From contig NC_018515.1 of NCBI RefSeq assembly GCF_000231385.2, positions 4,546,501-4,610,500 on the forward strand: a DNA stretch of 64,000 bases. The letters are read 5' to 3'. The notes beneath the pieces are model-generated. The model did not search any database and had not been told where the DNA came from. It worked only from the letters and a program-made list of their open reading frames with translations. The translations under genes and the position numbers were made by a program. The DNA comes from Desulfosporosinus meridiei DSM 13257 (GTDB lineage: Bacteria; Bacillota; Desulfitobacteriia; Desulfitobacteriales; Desulfitobacteriaceae). Positions 9,801 to 17,779 of the stretch are shown here, in pieces (the stretch's first letter is position 1; every line of letters begins with the position of its first letter).

Positions 9801-11122
9801 AGTTCATACTTTTCTTGACTTGTTAAAAGAGAAATCTTTGACAACGGTATGGTTGGCTCATTAATTAATTCCTTCAAAAAAGTTATCAAATAACTATGAA
9901 TTCGTTCAATATCCTTATCGCTTAAAGCTTTAATTAAGTAGTCGTAATCAAGCCTTAACTCTCCATCGTCCTTCCAATCACTTATGCTTAAAGATAGTGT
10001 GTTAATTTCATGACCATTAAAACTCCAAAAGGGTTCTAGGTCTATACCTTCGACATCTAATTTAGAAATCTGATATGAAAAAGCTACATCGTTTATAGCC
10101 CCAGAAAAACCTTGCTTTACTCGAAGGTCTCTCAGAATTTCTTTGTATGGATAGCGTTGATTTTTTAATATTTTTTTCCACACCTTAGAAATATGGTTTA
10201 TGAAGGTCAAAAAATCCCATTGAAAATCTATCGTTATAGGAAAGGGTACGTTGCTAATAAACATTCCAGCGGTATTTCTCTGTTGAAAATTTGCCCTGTT
10301 AAGTACAGGCGTGCCAATAACCAAATCCTGCTTCCCTTTTGCCTTTGATAGGTATAGGGCAAATACTGCGAAGAAGACTATAAATTCCGAAACATTGTGT
10401 TTGTTCGAAAAAAGCTTTACGGCTTCGCTGAGGTCATGGGCCATTGTGAATGTCATTCTCTTAGCTCGGCTATCCTTCCTGCCGTGAATTTTGTCCTCCG
10501 AAGTAAACTCTGAATTAGCTTGAAATACCTGTTGCCAGAAAACCTTCCGTTCCATAAACTTAGGAGAATTATAATAATCAATGTCCTCTAAAATATAGCT
10601 TAGATAAGAAGGTTTTTGTTCAGGTATAAAGGGTTCACAGTTCATTAATCTCTTATAAGCATTAAGGACTTCTTTTATAATCATAGTTAAACTCCACGCA
10701 TCTGAAATAAGATGATGAAATTTAAAATATATTGCCACTTTAAAGTTAGTTAATCTCACAGAGGCAATATAAAACAAGTCATTCTCTAAAAGGTTAAAAG
10801 GTATCCTTGTTTGTTGATCCTTCCAAAGTTCAAACTCTTCTAGTCCGTGTTGATGACTAAAATCCAGTCGATTAAGACGATATTCCTTGAACACTGCTAC
10901 ATACTGGCGGGGCTCTCCATCTACCATAATGAATCTTAAACGAATGGCTTCATGCTCTTGTAGAATTATGTTCACTGCTTTTTCAAGCATATCTATATTA
11001 ATATCGTCTCGTAAAATTACACCGACTCCTAGGTTTCCATAACTTGTATTCTTATAGAACGTTTCAATATCCCAAATAGATTGCTGTGAAAAAGTCAGAG
11101 GGTAAAGCAACTGATTGTTCAT
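6812..11122 (-). CDS. Single-module non-ribosomal peptide synthetase, C-A-PCP-reductase
   Basis: A 1436-aa stand-alone module. The condensation domain (about 1-430) has the active-site motif HHLISDAW at 136-143; its last position is A rather than the usual G. The adenylation domain (about 455-960) has YTSGSTGAPKGVMIEH near 608, NMYGPTETTVWS and GRNDDQVKIRGFRIELDEI. The carrier protein has LLGGDSLAII with the phosphopantetheine serine near 997. The terminal thioester reductase (about 1070-1400) has the NADPH motif LLTGATGFLG. The product would be released as an aldehyde or alcohol. My hand-aligned specificity residues are D-I-M-S-F-G-M-V-W-K, which I cannot assign to an amino acid. No phosphopantetheinyl transferase, transporter or other biosynthetic gene adjoins it. 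No terminator is visible before clpP, 90 bp downstream. Confidence 0.93.
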   Translation of the reverse strand: MNNQLLYPLTFSQQSIWDIETFYKNTSYGNLGVGVILRDDINIDMLEKAVNIILQEHEAIRLRFIMVDGEPRQYVAVFKEYRLNRLDFSHQHGLEEFELWKDQQTRIPFNLLENDLFYIASVRLTNFKVAIYFKFHHLISDAWSLTMIIKEVLNAYKRLMNCEPFIPEQKPSYLSYILEDIDYYNSPKFMERKVFWQQVFQANSEFTSEDKIHGRKDSRAKRMTFTMAHDLSEAVKLFSNKHNVSEFIVFFAVFALYLSKAKGKQDLVIGTPVLNRANFQQRNTAGMFISNVPFPITIDFQWDFLTFINHISKVWKKILKNQRYPYKEILRDLRVKQGFSGAINDVAFSYQISKLDVEGIDLEPFWSFNGHEINTLSLSISDWKDDGELRLDYDYLIKALSDKDIERIHSYLITFLKELINEPTIPLSKISLLTSQEKYELIHGLNLTSLDYPKEKTIHQLFEEQVKKTPEQIALVVNGHKLTYIELNGRANQIAKRLRLKGLTPDSIVGIMMNRSPELMISILAVLKAGGAYLPIDPLYPLARIEEMLCNSRAHLLLTNPVSIEEKELFDMFSKNLELEILDLKDSSLYTVSKSDLINFIRPNNLAYVIYTSGSTGAPKGVMIEHRSVNNLIHALWKFFYFSEKKVIVSLTTVAFDIFVMETLVPLSYGLTLVIANEVEQKSPALLFDLIKKNDIEMLQATPSKIQSLLKDPQCSEGLAPIMDMFIGGEPLTETVLHKLQNVAPAARIYNMYGPTETTVWSMYKELTSETQITLGKPIANTQIYILDQGKQIVPQGVTGEIYIGGEGLARGYLYRNDLTQERFIPNPFHEGQIIYKTGDLGRWTTEGEIEYLGRNDDQVKIRGFRIELDEIRKVLVEHVDVQEAVVISHVDGKKRNYLCAYLVGDKDCSVLDIRTFLEQRLPEYMIPAKFLWLDAIPLTLNLKVDKRSLPAPTAVIQDTKLAPPENLFEEELVRLWTKVLDVEQVGVEDNFFLLGGDSLAIIEILTEVWSKKWDLKAQDFYDYPTVRQLSDKVRGKLKGQKVVDSRKDFPRPPLHYELQGMPDSKPEWQGNVLLTGATGFLGIHLLWELLNSTSGLIYCLMRGSDLEKRFQRLFDSYFPGRIQAYSQRIKIIKGDISQKHFKMTPEGYSELGKNVHSVIHAAGLVKHYGEYSDFEKINVQGTQEVIDFCITFSRPLQHISTISIAGNRLTGDYTNGHFDEVQLYIGQNYLDNLYIRSKFEAEVRVLEASRLGLHAAIFRVGILTGRYSDGHFQENIQENAFYQKLKSFLEIKAISQDMLNQELEFTPVDACAQGIVDIIRTNTQPSRVFHMFNHKKLKMTKLIEILYLLGIKVQILDTKSFYQLIDSYVQSPHSLSGFVLDLTEDQGIAESIAVESTITQAYLAQIGFQWPEITEGYLTKLIKYMVSVGFLLQII

Positions 11123-11328
11123 TTCATCCTCCTAATATTCTTTATTCGGCCAATCTCACCATTTTCAATTATAAAAGAAACTATCCCCTACATTGTAAGG
11201 TCAGCAACTTAGATTCAAAGATTTTTTAAAATATATCACTCGTTTAGGAAGGAAAGATGTTTAATTATGTCGAATCTTAAAATGTTGGCTGTATCTCATA
11301 AATGTCATTTTAGAAAGGTGCTTTGCAG

Positions 11329-12603
11329 ATGCTTTCTCCTTTTAGAAAACTACTACCTGAACAGTATAAACAAGAGTTTTTTGATGAAATAACGCGCCAT
11401 AACTTTATTCGTTCTCGTAATCTTGCAAGAGTCCTTTTCTTCCTCAATATTTTCTTTCTTGTTTTCGACATAATTAATTATCAGGAAGGTCTTTGGGATT
11501 GGGATACCCTCTCTGGATATTCGGCACTATTCTATCTTCATCTATTCTTAGGACTTGTTATATCAGTTTTTCTTCTAATGTCCTGGGTCAATAGGTTAAA
11601 AACAGATGATCAGAACTTAACTCGTTGGCATTCCTTCTTAGGTACTTATTTTTCTTCTTTCATCATAGTTTTCAGTTCATGCATATCTATAAATGACCAA
11701 CTGCTTCACAATCAGATCACTGTCTTTATTCTCGGATCTATTATAATTGCAGCTAACAATTACATAAAACCTTTGATAAGTCTAATCACCTTTGCAATTG
11801 CATGGGTCTTATTTATGATTGGGATTAGCTATTTGCAAACGGATTTAGACGTCCTTAAAGGAAATTACATTAATGGTACAATTTTAATGGTTTTTGCTTG
11901 GTTCCTTTCTTATACATTATATAAAATGAAGATTCAAGATTTTATTAGCCAAAAAACAATTCAACAAAAAACTAAAGAGGTAGAAGAATACAATAACGAC
12001 CTTATTGTAACTAATAATCGTCTTGAAGAGTCTCTGCAAGCTTTAGACGAATCTCAAAATGTAATATTCAGCTTAGCCTCGGCCTTGGAGTCTAAGGATA
12101 CATATACACGAGGTCATTCTGAGCGAGTTGCAAACTATGCTCTGCAGCTAGCACAGGCCCTTAAACTTTCAGTGCCTGAACAACAAACTGTTTGGCGGGC
12201 AGCCCAATTACATGATATTGGTAAAATCGGAATACCCGATTCAATCTTAAATAAACCTGGCAAACTAAATAATAAAGAATGGGAAATAATGCGTTCACAT
12301 CCTGAAATGGGAGAAACCATTTGTTCTACACTTAGTTTTGCTCGTGATTTTCTCCCCCTTATTCGCCATCATCACGAGCGATTCGATGGAACAGGTTATC
12401 CAGATGCTTTAAGAGGAGAAACAATTCCTTTTTTGGCGCGAATTATAACGGTCGCGGATGCAGTTGATGCAATAACTTCACAGCGTTCCTATCGGCCCAG
12501 TCGAACCATCGATTATGCGTTAGAGGAATTACTCAAAGGAAAGGGATCTCAATTTGATCCTATTATCGTTCAAGCCTTCATTGAGTTATTTAATTATTCT
12601 TAG
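11329..12603 (+). CDS. Membrane HD-GYP domain phosphodiesterase
   Basis: Predicted c-di-GMP phosphodiesterase with a membrane sensor. The N-terminal 200 residues contain about six hydrophobic segments. A coiled-coil linker (about 205-245) leads to a complete HD-GYP domain, with AAQLHDIGKIGIP near 294 and HHHERFDGTGYP near 349. ATG 11329 is preferred because AAAGG lies 8-10 nt upstream; the frame is also open to a TTG at 11323. The sensor half is clearly homologous to that of the convergent histidine kinase (NYQEGLW/NYKEGLW, QLLHNQITVFI/QMLHGQLTVYI). The stop codon overlaps that gene's 3' end by 4 bp. Signal sensed is unknown. Confidence 0.9.
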   Translation: MLSPFRKLLPEQYKQEFFDEITRHNFIRSRNLARVLFFLNIFFLVFDIINYQEGLWDWDTLSGYSALFYLHLFLGLVISVFLLMSWVNRLKTDDQNLTRWHSFLGTYFSSFIIVFSSCISINDQLLHNQITVFILGSIIIAANNYIKPLISLITFAIAWVLFMIGISYLQTDLDVLKGNYINGTILMVFAWFLSYTLYKMKIQDFISQKTIQQKTKEVEEYNNDLIVTNNRLEESLQALDESQNVIFSLASALESKDTYTRGHSERVANYALQLAQALKLSVPEQQTVWRAAQLHDIGKIGIPDSILNKPGKLNNKEWEIMRSHPEMGETICSTLSFARDFLPLIRHHHERFDGTGYPDALRGETIPFLARIITVADAVDAITSQRSYRPSRTIDYALEELLKGKGSQFDPIIVQAFIELFNYS

Positions 12604-14366
12604 TTATTAGATATAGGTACTGTAAACCTTACAAAGAATGTCGATCCAGTCGGACACGTTTGTATCGTGATCATGGCATTATGACGAGCAGCAATTCCAT
12701 AACAAACTGCTAGGCCTAATCCTGTACCTGTTTCTTTCGTAGTGTAAAAAGGCGTTCCTAACTTATCCATTATTTCAGGCTTGATACCTGTCCCTTGATC
12801 TTGGATAGACAAGATAACTTCGCTATTACTCATAAGTGTCTTTATGCTGAGCACCCCACCGTGATCCATGGCTTCAAGTCCATTTCGCGCTAAGTTAAGG
12901 ATCATCTGGCGCATCTCTTTTTCATCTAATATTAGATCTGGAATCTCCTCTAGTTCAGTTATTACCCCCTTATCGTTTCTGATCGCATCTACTTGAACAA
13001 GAGGAAGGATGCTTTTAATAATATTATTAAGATTATGTACTGCCACCTCGGTTACTTTTGATCGACTGATAGATAGAAACTCAGAGATAATTTGATTGGC
13101 CCGATCAAGTTCACTAATCATGAGCGGAATATAGTTACTGTATTTTGAAGAATTGCCATCCTCGCCCAGAAGTTGTAAAAACCCTCTTACTGTTGTCATG
13201 GGATTTCTAATTTCGTGGCCAATACTTGCGGCCATTTCACCAACCAGACTCATCTGGTCCATTCGTGTCATTTCTTTTTCTATCTTTTTTTGAGCAGTAA
13301 CGTCTTTGACAATTGTTGATGCTCCAATTATCCTTTGTTGATCGTCCTTAATCGGGGATACAGTTAAATAGACATTAATAATTGATCCATCTTTCCTTTG
13401 CCGAATACTCTCATAATGTGAAACTGCCTTCCCTTGAGAGATGGTTAGCAAAATATTATCTAACTCGGACTTGTTATCTGGGGGGAAAAGTTTCCTAACT
13501 GACTGACCCACTATTTCTTCCTCAGAGTACCCATAAATACACCCAGCACCTCTGTTCCAATCGATAATCACTCCGTCAAGATCCATTCCTATAATGCCGT
13601 CTTCCGTGGACTCTACAATGGAAGCTAACCGGAAAATCTTACTCTCAATTTGCTTGCGTTCTGCCATTTCTAGCATTAGTCGTTGATTAGTGTTTTCCAT
13701 CTCTTTCGTGCGTTCTTTAACCAATCTTTCAAGGTGGTTTTTATGTAGAAAATCCTTAACCTTAGCATTATAAAGGGTCAGTGATAAGACCCACGAAACA
13801 AATATCAGGAGCAAAGTATTAAGGTAATGCCCATTTAGTATCAGAGAATTAGGCTGATATCTTTGTATTCCCAGAATGACAATTATATAGGATAGAAAAT
13901 AAACCAAAAAGCTAACTTTTGGACTCAAATTGAAAAAGACAGCTACTATGAAGCAGACAATAATATAAACCGTTAGTTGTCCGTGGAGCATTTGATCAAT
14001 CCATCCAGTGATCACTGCAGAGATAACTAAGCAAAAGACCGCAAATAAGATCTCATAAGTGTTATGGACAGGACGGACATCCTCTACCGAATTTAGGTTA
14101 GTTCGCCAGTATAGTCCTGAAATTATTATCATCCCTAATCCTAATGCAACATGCGAATAAAACAACCACTCATAGCCGGGAGTGCTAATCCAAAGGCCCT
14201 CTTTATAATTACTATAATCTGTAAAAAAAAACAGTATGTCTAAAACGAGTAGCACCGTTGCTAAAATTCTCAGACGGGAAAAATTTGAAATAACTTTATA
14301 CTTAGAGAACTCTTCTTGATGTTCTGTGAAAACGAGATTTCTTTGTACTCTAGTAATCTGTACCAT
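12600..14366 (-). CDS. Membrane PAS-domain sensor histidine kinase
   Basis: 588-aa orphan kinase. It has six hydrophobic segments (about 30-200), a short coiled coil, one PAS domain (about 245-360, with MDLDGVIIDWNRGAGCIYGY), a HisKA domain with the phosphoacceptor at H384 in SIGHEIRNPM, and a full ATPase domain (N-box NLARNGLEA, G-box ETGTGLGLAV). This arrangement resembles KinA-type sporulation kinases that feed Spo0F. No response regulator is adjacent. The membrane part is homologous to that of the convergent HD-GYP protein, and the two genes overlap tail to tail by 4 bp. Start ATG 14366. Confidence 0.9.
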   Translation of the reverse strand: MVQITRVQRNLVFTEHQEEFSKYKVISNFSRLRILATVLLVLDILFFFTDYSNYKEGLWISTPGYEWLFYSHVALGLGMIIISGLYWRTNLNSVEDVRPVHNTYEILFAVFCLVISAVITGWIDQMLHGQLTVYIIVCFIVAVFFNLSPKVSFLVYFLSYIIVILGIQRYQPNSLILNGHYLNTLLLIFVSWVLSLTLYNAKVKDFLHKNHLERLVKERTKEMENTNQRLMLEMAERKQIESKIFRLASIVESTEDGIIGMDLDGVIIDWNRGAGCIYGYSEEEIVGQSVRKLFPPDNKSELDNILLTISQGKAVSHYESIRQRKDGSIINVYLTVSPIKDDQQRIIGASTIVKDVTAQKKIEKEMTRMDQMSLVGEMAASIGHEIRNPMTTVRGFLQLLGEDGNSSKYSNYIPLMISELDRANQIISEFLSISRSKVTEVAVHNLNNIIKSILPLVQVDAIRNDKGVITELEEIPDLILDEKEMRQMILNLARNGLEAMDHGGVLSIKTLMSNSEVILSIQDQGTGIKPEIMDKLGTPFYTTKETGTGLGLAVCYGIAARHNAMITIQTCPTGSTFFVRFTVPISNN

Positions 14367-14548
14367 TGCTATCTCCTGTCACTAATAACGTAATTATTTT
14401 ACATTTAATTTTATAATTCTCTTTAATCCACTTTAATCCTTCTTTTTGTTATTGATATAAATATATTTTAACTACGTATTCCATCCTTAACCATCTTCTT
14501 TCTAAGGAATATAATGGAGTATACTTTAGAAAGGCGGTCGAATCAGAA

Positions 14549-15214
14549 GTGGCTCAATCAAAAACCCAGCCTCCGCAAAATCCGCCCTATTTTATGCCCT
14601 ATCCATTAAACCCCAATTCACGAATTTATAAGCCTTCAGGCACCCATAGTTCTCCGACTGTTTGTGCACCGCTTCTCCGTCCGACACCTAGGTTTACGCC
14701 AGGATATTGGGAATTGTTAACACCTGCTTTTGGTGGGGCTGCGGTCGCATTCTTTTTAAGCCTTTTTATCGAAGGAAAGAAGGAAAAGAAAAATCACCAT
14801 AATCCTTATGAGGGAACTCTTTTAAAGATCAGTCTGATTGGATATTCAATCTTTGCTTTGGCAGCAGCCTATTATGCAATTACAAAGGCCGTAAAAGAAT
14901 CTCGACCCTCCTATAATAATCTATTTACACCGATTGCTATAGCACTGGTGGGAGTTATACTACTTTTCACCTCCGAATACCTTCTTCTCTACAGATATTT
15001 GCCTTCGAGTTTTGAGGGAAAGGTCGGAGATGACTTATGCTTACAGTATTTCTCTTTCTTATATTTTAGTTCGACAACAATTGCTACCGGAACTTTAGGG
15101 GACATTCAGCCCAACAATCTGACAGCACGCGCCTTGATTACTATCGAGATTATGTTTTATGTGTTTGTGATGGCAACTGCGCTTCCTCTCCTTCTGGTAG
15201 AGAAAGTCGACTAG
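14549..15214 (+). CDS. Ion-channel-like membrane protein with atypical selectivity filter
   Basis: 221-aa protein. It has a Pro-rich cytoplasmic N-terminus (about 1-50), then about four hydrophobic segments. The last two flank a pore-helix-like stretch YFSFLYFSSTTIATGTLGDI, which matches two-pass potassium channel pore loops but reads TGTLGD (180-185) where TVGYGD is usual. This suggests an Ion_trans_2-like channel with altered or lost K+ selectivity. The GTG at 14549 is the open-frame start, but its AAGG is about 14 nt away, so the exact start is uncertain. A strong terminator follows, so it is probably monocistronic. Confidence 0.6.
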   Translation: MAQSKTQPPQNPPYFMPYPLNPNSRIYKPSGTHSSPTVCAPLLRPTPRFTPGYWELLTPAFGGAAVAFFLSLFIEGKKEKKNHHNPYEGTLLKISLIGYSIFALAAAYYAITKAVKESRPSYNNLFTPIAIALVGVILLFTSEYLLLYRYLPSSFEGKVGDDLCLQYFSFLYFSSTTIATGTLGDIQPNNLTARALITIEIMFYVFVMATALPLLLVEKVD

Positions 15215-15241
15215 TAGCTATTGTAAAAATTCTTCCACACA

Positions 15242-15289
15242 AATACCTTTTTACCATGTATTCAGTATACATGGCAAAAAGGTATTTTT
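15242..15289 (+). terminator. Strong Rho-independent terminator
   Basis: AATACCTTTTT-A-CCATGTAT pairs with ATACATGG-C-AAAAAGGTATT across a 5-nt loop and ends in TTTTT. It lies 28 bp past the channel-like gene and has a single mismatch in a stem of about 20 bp. Confidence 0.85.
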
Positions 15290-15354
15290 ATTCAGGTGCC
15301 AATAAAGGTATCATTAGAAGGAATTAATAAAAATTTTAAGGAGGGCATTATCAG

Positions 15355-16995
15355 ATGTTACAATGGCGTAAATCTAATGATGTTTTAGGAACTGCAAATC
15401 GAGGAAATCCAAGTGAATCAGGACTATGTACTCTATGTCGAGCCGATTGCCAAGGAAAATGTGAAAACTGGATGTCAAGTCTCAAAGGCAGAAAAATGTT
15501 GTACCCGCGGGATTTTGGTACAGTAACTGCCGGTAGTTCGAACACGACCCATATCGGCGTAAATTATAATTCCCTTCGTATTCAAGGCTTTAATTATGGG
15601 GCATATGGTTTACCAGGCTCTTTGACAAAGAGTGCCGATGATTGCATTTTCCCGAATGTAACTACTGAAACAGAATTTGGTGCCCAAGTTAAGACGAAGG
15701 TTAGAGTACCTATTATGACCGGAGCTTTAGGCTCAACCTTCATTGCGGCTAAGTACTGGGATTCCTTTGCTATCGGTGCTGCCTTAGTCGGGTTCCCGAT
15801 AGTCGTCGGTGAAAACGTTGTCGGGGTTGATAAAGAGTCTGTACTGGAAAACGGGAAAATTATCAAAGCACCTGAATTAGACCGTCGAATTCAAACCTAT
15901 CTCAATTATTACGATGGGTATGGAGCTATCATTGTTCAAATGAATGTTGAAGATACTCGCAATGGAGTTGCTGAATATATTATTAATAAATATGGGAACG
16001 ATGTTATCCTGGAGCTAAAATGGGGACAAGGAGCAAAAGACATTGGCGGAGAAATTCAGGTAACCAGCCTAGACTACGCTCTGTTCTTAAAAAATAGGGG
16101 TTATGTGGTTGATCCCGATCCAACTAAGCCTGAGGTGCAAGAAGCTTTTAAAAATGGTGCCCTTAAGTCTTTCGCACGCCACAGCCGCCTGGGCTATACC
16201 GATCTTTCCAATTATGATGAGGTTCGGGCCGATTTCATGAAATCCGTAGATTATCTCAGAAGTCTAGGCTACAAACGAATCTCTCTCAAGACAGGTTCTT
16301 ATGGGATGGAAGCTTTGGCTGCCTCTATCAAATTGGCGACTGACGCTCAACTTGATTTGTTAACTATTGACGGCTCCGGCGGCGGTACTGGCATGAGCCC
16401 ATGGAACATGATGGAGACTTGGGGGGTTCCTTCCATCCTTCTCCACGCAAAAGCTTATGAATACGCCAGTATTCTCGCAGCTAAAGGCCACAAAGTTGTC
16501 GATATGGCCTTTGCCGGCGGTTTAGCCAGAGAGGATCATATCTTTAAGGCCCTAGCTTTGGGGGCACCTTTTACGAAATTAGTCTGTATGGGTAGAGGGG
16601 TCATGATCCCAGCATTTGTTGGTGCAAACATTGAGGGTGCCCTTCATCCCGAACGTAAAGACCTGTTAAATGGCAACTGGGATAGCCTGCCAAAGACTGT
16701 GTTGGAACACGGTTCGAAAGCTGAAGAAATTTTTGCGGGCTACTATGATATTCAAAACAAAATTGGTGCAGATGCCATGAAGAACATACCTTATGGTGCC
16801 ATTGCAGTCTGGACATTAGCGGATAAACTAGCCGGTGGTCTCCAGCAATTCATGGCCGGAGCACGCAAGTTCTCACTCAGTCAAATCGCTCGAACGGATA
16901 TTTCCTCTGCTAACCGCGAGACGGAAATTGAAACAGGGATTCCTTTCATTACTGATTTCCAAGATGAGTTTGCTAAAAAAATCCTAAATAGTTAA
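15355..16995 (+). CDS. FMN-binding glutamate synthase-like protein (stand-alone GltB central domain)
   Basis: 546-aa protein matching the FMN/Fe-S synthase domain of glutamate synthase without the glutaminase domain. The N-terminus has a cysteine cluster C25-x2-C28-x3-C32-x3-C36 (CTLCRADCQGKC) that could bind an Fe-S cluster. The body has the conserved barrel motifs LELKWGQGAKDIGGEIQVT, LLTIDGSGGGTGMSPW and DMAFAGGLAREDHIFKALAL. AAGGAGGG sits 10 nt before ATG 15355. The likely reaction is ammonia- or partner-dependent glutamate formation or a related flavin reaction; no separate glutaminase or GltD subunit is adjacent. The neighbouring amtB-glnB operon supports a nitrogen role. Confidence 0.8.
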   Translation: MLQWRKSNDVLGTANRGNPSESGLCTLCRADCQGKCENWMSSLKGRKMLYPRDFGTVTAGSSNTTHIGVNYNSLRIQGFNYGAYGLPGSLTKSADDCIFPNVTTETEFGAQVKTKVRVPIMTGALGSTFIAAKYWDSFAIGAALVGFPIVVGENVVGVDKESVLENGKIIKAPELDRRIQTYLNYYDGYGAIIVQMNVEDTRNGVAEYIINKYGNDVILELKWGQGAKDIGGEIQVTSLDYALFLKNRGYVVDPDPTKPEVQEAFKNGALKSFARHSRLGYTDLSNYDEVRADFMKSVDYLRSLGYKRISLKTGSYGMEALAASIKLATDAQLDLLTIDGSGGGTGMSPWNMMETWGVPSILLHAKAYEYASILAAKGHKVVDMAFAGGLAREDHIFKALALGAPFTKLVCMGRGVMIPAFVGANIEGALHPERKDLLNGNWDSLPKTVLEHGSKAEEIFAGYYDIQNKIGADAMKNIPYGAIAVWTLADKLAGGLQQFMAGARKFSLSQIARTDISSANRETEIETGIPFITDFQDEFAKKILNS

Positions 16996-17033
16996 TACAT
17001 GAATAGCTCTAGCTCATACTCTAAGACGGGCAG

Positions 17034-17080
17034 GTAATACAAAAAGTTCTCCCAAATTGAGGGGGAACTTTTTGTATTAC
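17034..17080. terminator. Bidirectional terminator between convergent genes
   Basis: GTAATACAAAAAGTTC-T-CCC (17034-17053) pairs with GGG-G-GAACTTTTTGTATTAC (17061-17080), with an AAATTGA loop. It ends the GltB-like gene on the plus strand and the 87-aa gene on the minus strand; the T runs are inside the stem in both directions. Confidence 0.75.
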
Positions 17081-17095
17081 GGTCTACTTTCACTA

Positions 17096-17359
17096 TTAAC
17101 TTTTTTTACGAGTAAATCGACTAAGGAACTCTTTAATTCCTCCCTGTTTTTCAGTTGGTTCCTGCACCTTAAGATCCTTCAATTGACCCCTGATCTCTCC
17201 TGGCAGATTAGGGCCTGGGTAGTTTGAGTTTGGGAAAGTCATTCCTCTTTTCTGCATAAAGCGCTCCAGGCCTCTCATGGGCAATGGGCTTTGTCCCATA
17301 GATTGCCTAAGGTTCAAAGCATTAGGATTATCAAACAGCTTAAATCCTCTGATTGACAT
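17096..17359 (-). CDS. Small hypothetical protein, 87 aa
   Basis: Not recognised. It is basic and Pro/Gly/Asn-rich, with no membrane segment, and ends in a Lys/Arg-rich tail (FLSRFTRKKS). AAGGAGGG sits about 5 nt before ATG 17359, strong evidence that it is translated. It is flanked by its own terminator downstream and by small membrane-protein genes upstream. The composition would suit a spore- or envelope-associated protein, but this is a guess. Confidence 0.6.
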   Translation of the reverse strand: MSIRGFKLFDNPNALNLRQSMGQSPLPMRGLERFMQKRGMTFPNSNYPGPNLPGEIRGQLKDLKVQEPTEKQGGIKEFLSRFTRKKS

Positions 17360-17411
17360 TCTTCACCCTCCTTATTTATTAATTTCAGCTTACAAAGGGG
17401 ATAACAAAAAC

Positions 17412-17440
17412 CGGTGCCTCCTAATCATCAGGAAGCACCG
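17412..17440 (-). terminator. Terminator of the tiny membrane-protein genes
   Basis: On the minus strand CGGTGCTTCCT pairs with AGGAGGCACCG (one mismatch) across 7 nt and is followed by GTTTTTG. It lies 14 bp after the stop of the short frame ending at 17454, supporting a short transcript over 17454-17610. Confidence 0.8.
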
Positions 17441-17453
17441 TCCTTTAGATAAC

Positions 17454-17522
17454 TTAGAAGATAACTCCTAAAGCAATGAAGATTAAAATCGTGATAGATA
17501 TAAGTGTGGGGCTAAAATACAA
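17454..17522 (-). CDS. Possible 22-aa hydrophobic peptide, coupled to the upstream small gene
   Basis: The frame from TTG 17522 to the stop at 17454-17456 encodes a peptide ending LISITILIFIALGVIF. It is nearly all membrane-spanning and closely similar in pattern to the end of the preceding 32-aa protein (VVVVIILLLIAMGIVF). It overlaps that gene by 11 bp in another frame and is followed directly by the terminator. A GGGA lies 1-2 nt before the TTG, so any expression would rest on translational coupling. It may instead be the decayed remnant of a duplicate. Confidence 0.35.
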   Translation of the reverse strand: MYFSPTLISITILIFIALGVIF

Positions 17523-17610
17523 TTCCCATTGCGATGAGGAGCAAAATAATAACAACTACAACCGCAATGCCAGCTCCAAGTCCGCCACTTCCGCCAGTTC
17601 CGAATGCCAT
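17512..17610 (-). CDS. 32-aa YjcZ-like small membrane protein
   Basis: A Gly-rich N-terminus (MAFGTGGSGGLGAGIA) followed by one hydrophobic helix ending MGIVF resembles the YjcZ-type small sporulation or membrane peptides of Firmicutes. GAAAGGGGGA is 5-7 nt before ATG 17610, a good ribosome binding site, and a terminator lies downstream. The Gly-then-helix pattern is seen directly; the YjcZ resemblance is by eye and no function is asserted. Confidence 0.6.
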   Translation of the reverse strand: MAFGTGGSGGLGAGIAVVVVIILLLIAMGIVF

Positions 17611-17779
17611 TTTAAATCCCCCTTTCATTCTTTCTACAATATACGAATTACTTTTCCAATTGTTAACATGTATTGGATATAGTTCAGTTATTTTCTTTTT
17701 AAATTTTTAGCAAACTTATTTTACTAAAGTTGTCCTCCCCTCCCACTTAAAGCGGGAATCTCCAGATTAAATATAAAAT

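Noticed and set aside
17476..17682. 68-aa plus-strand frame over the small-protein genes
   Set aside because: Composition is low-complexity Asn/Ser, no binding site; the minus-strand small frames have a binding site and a terminator.
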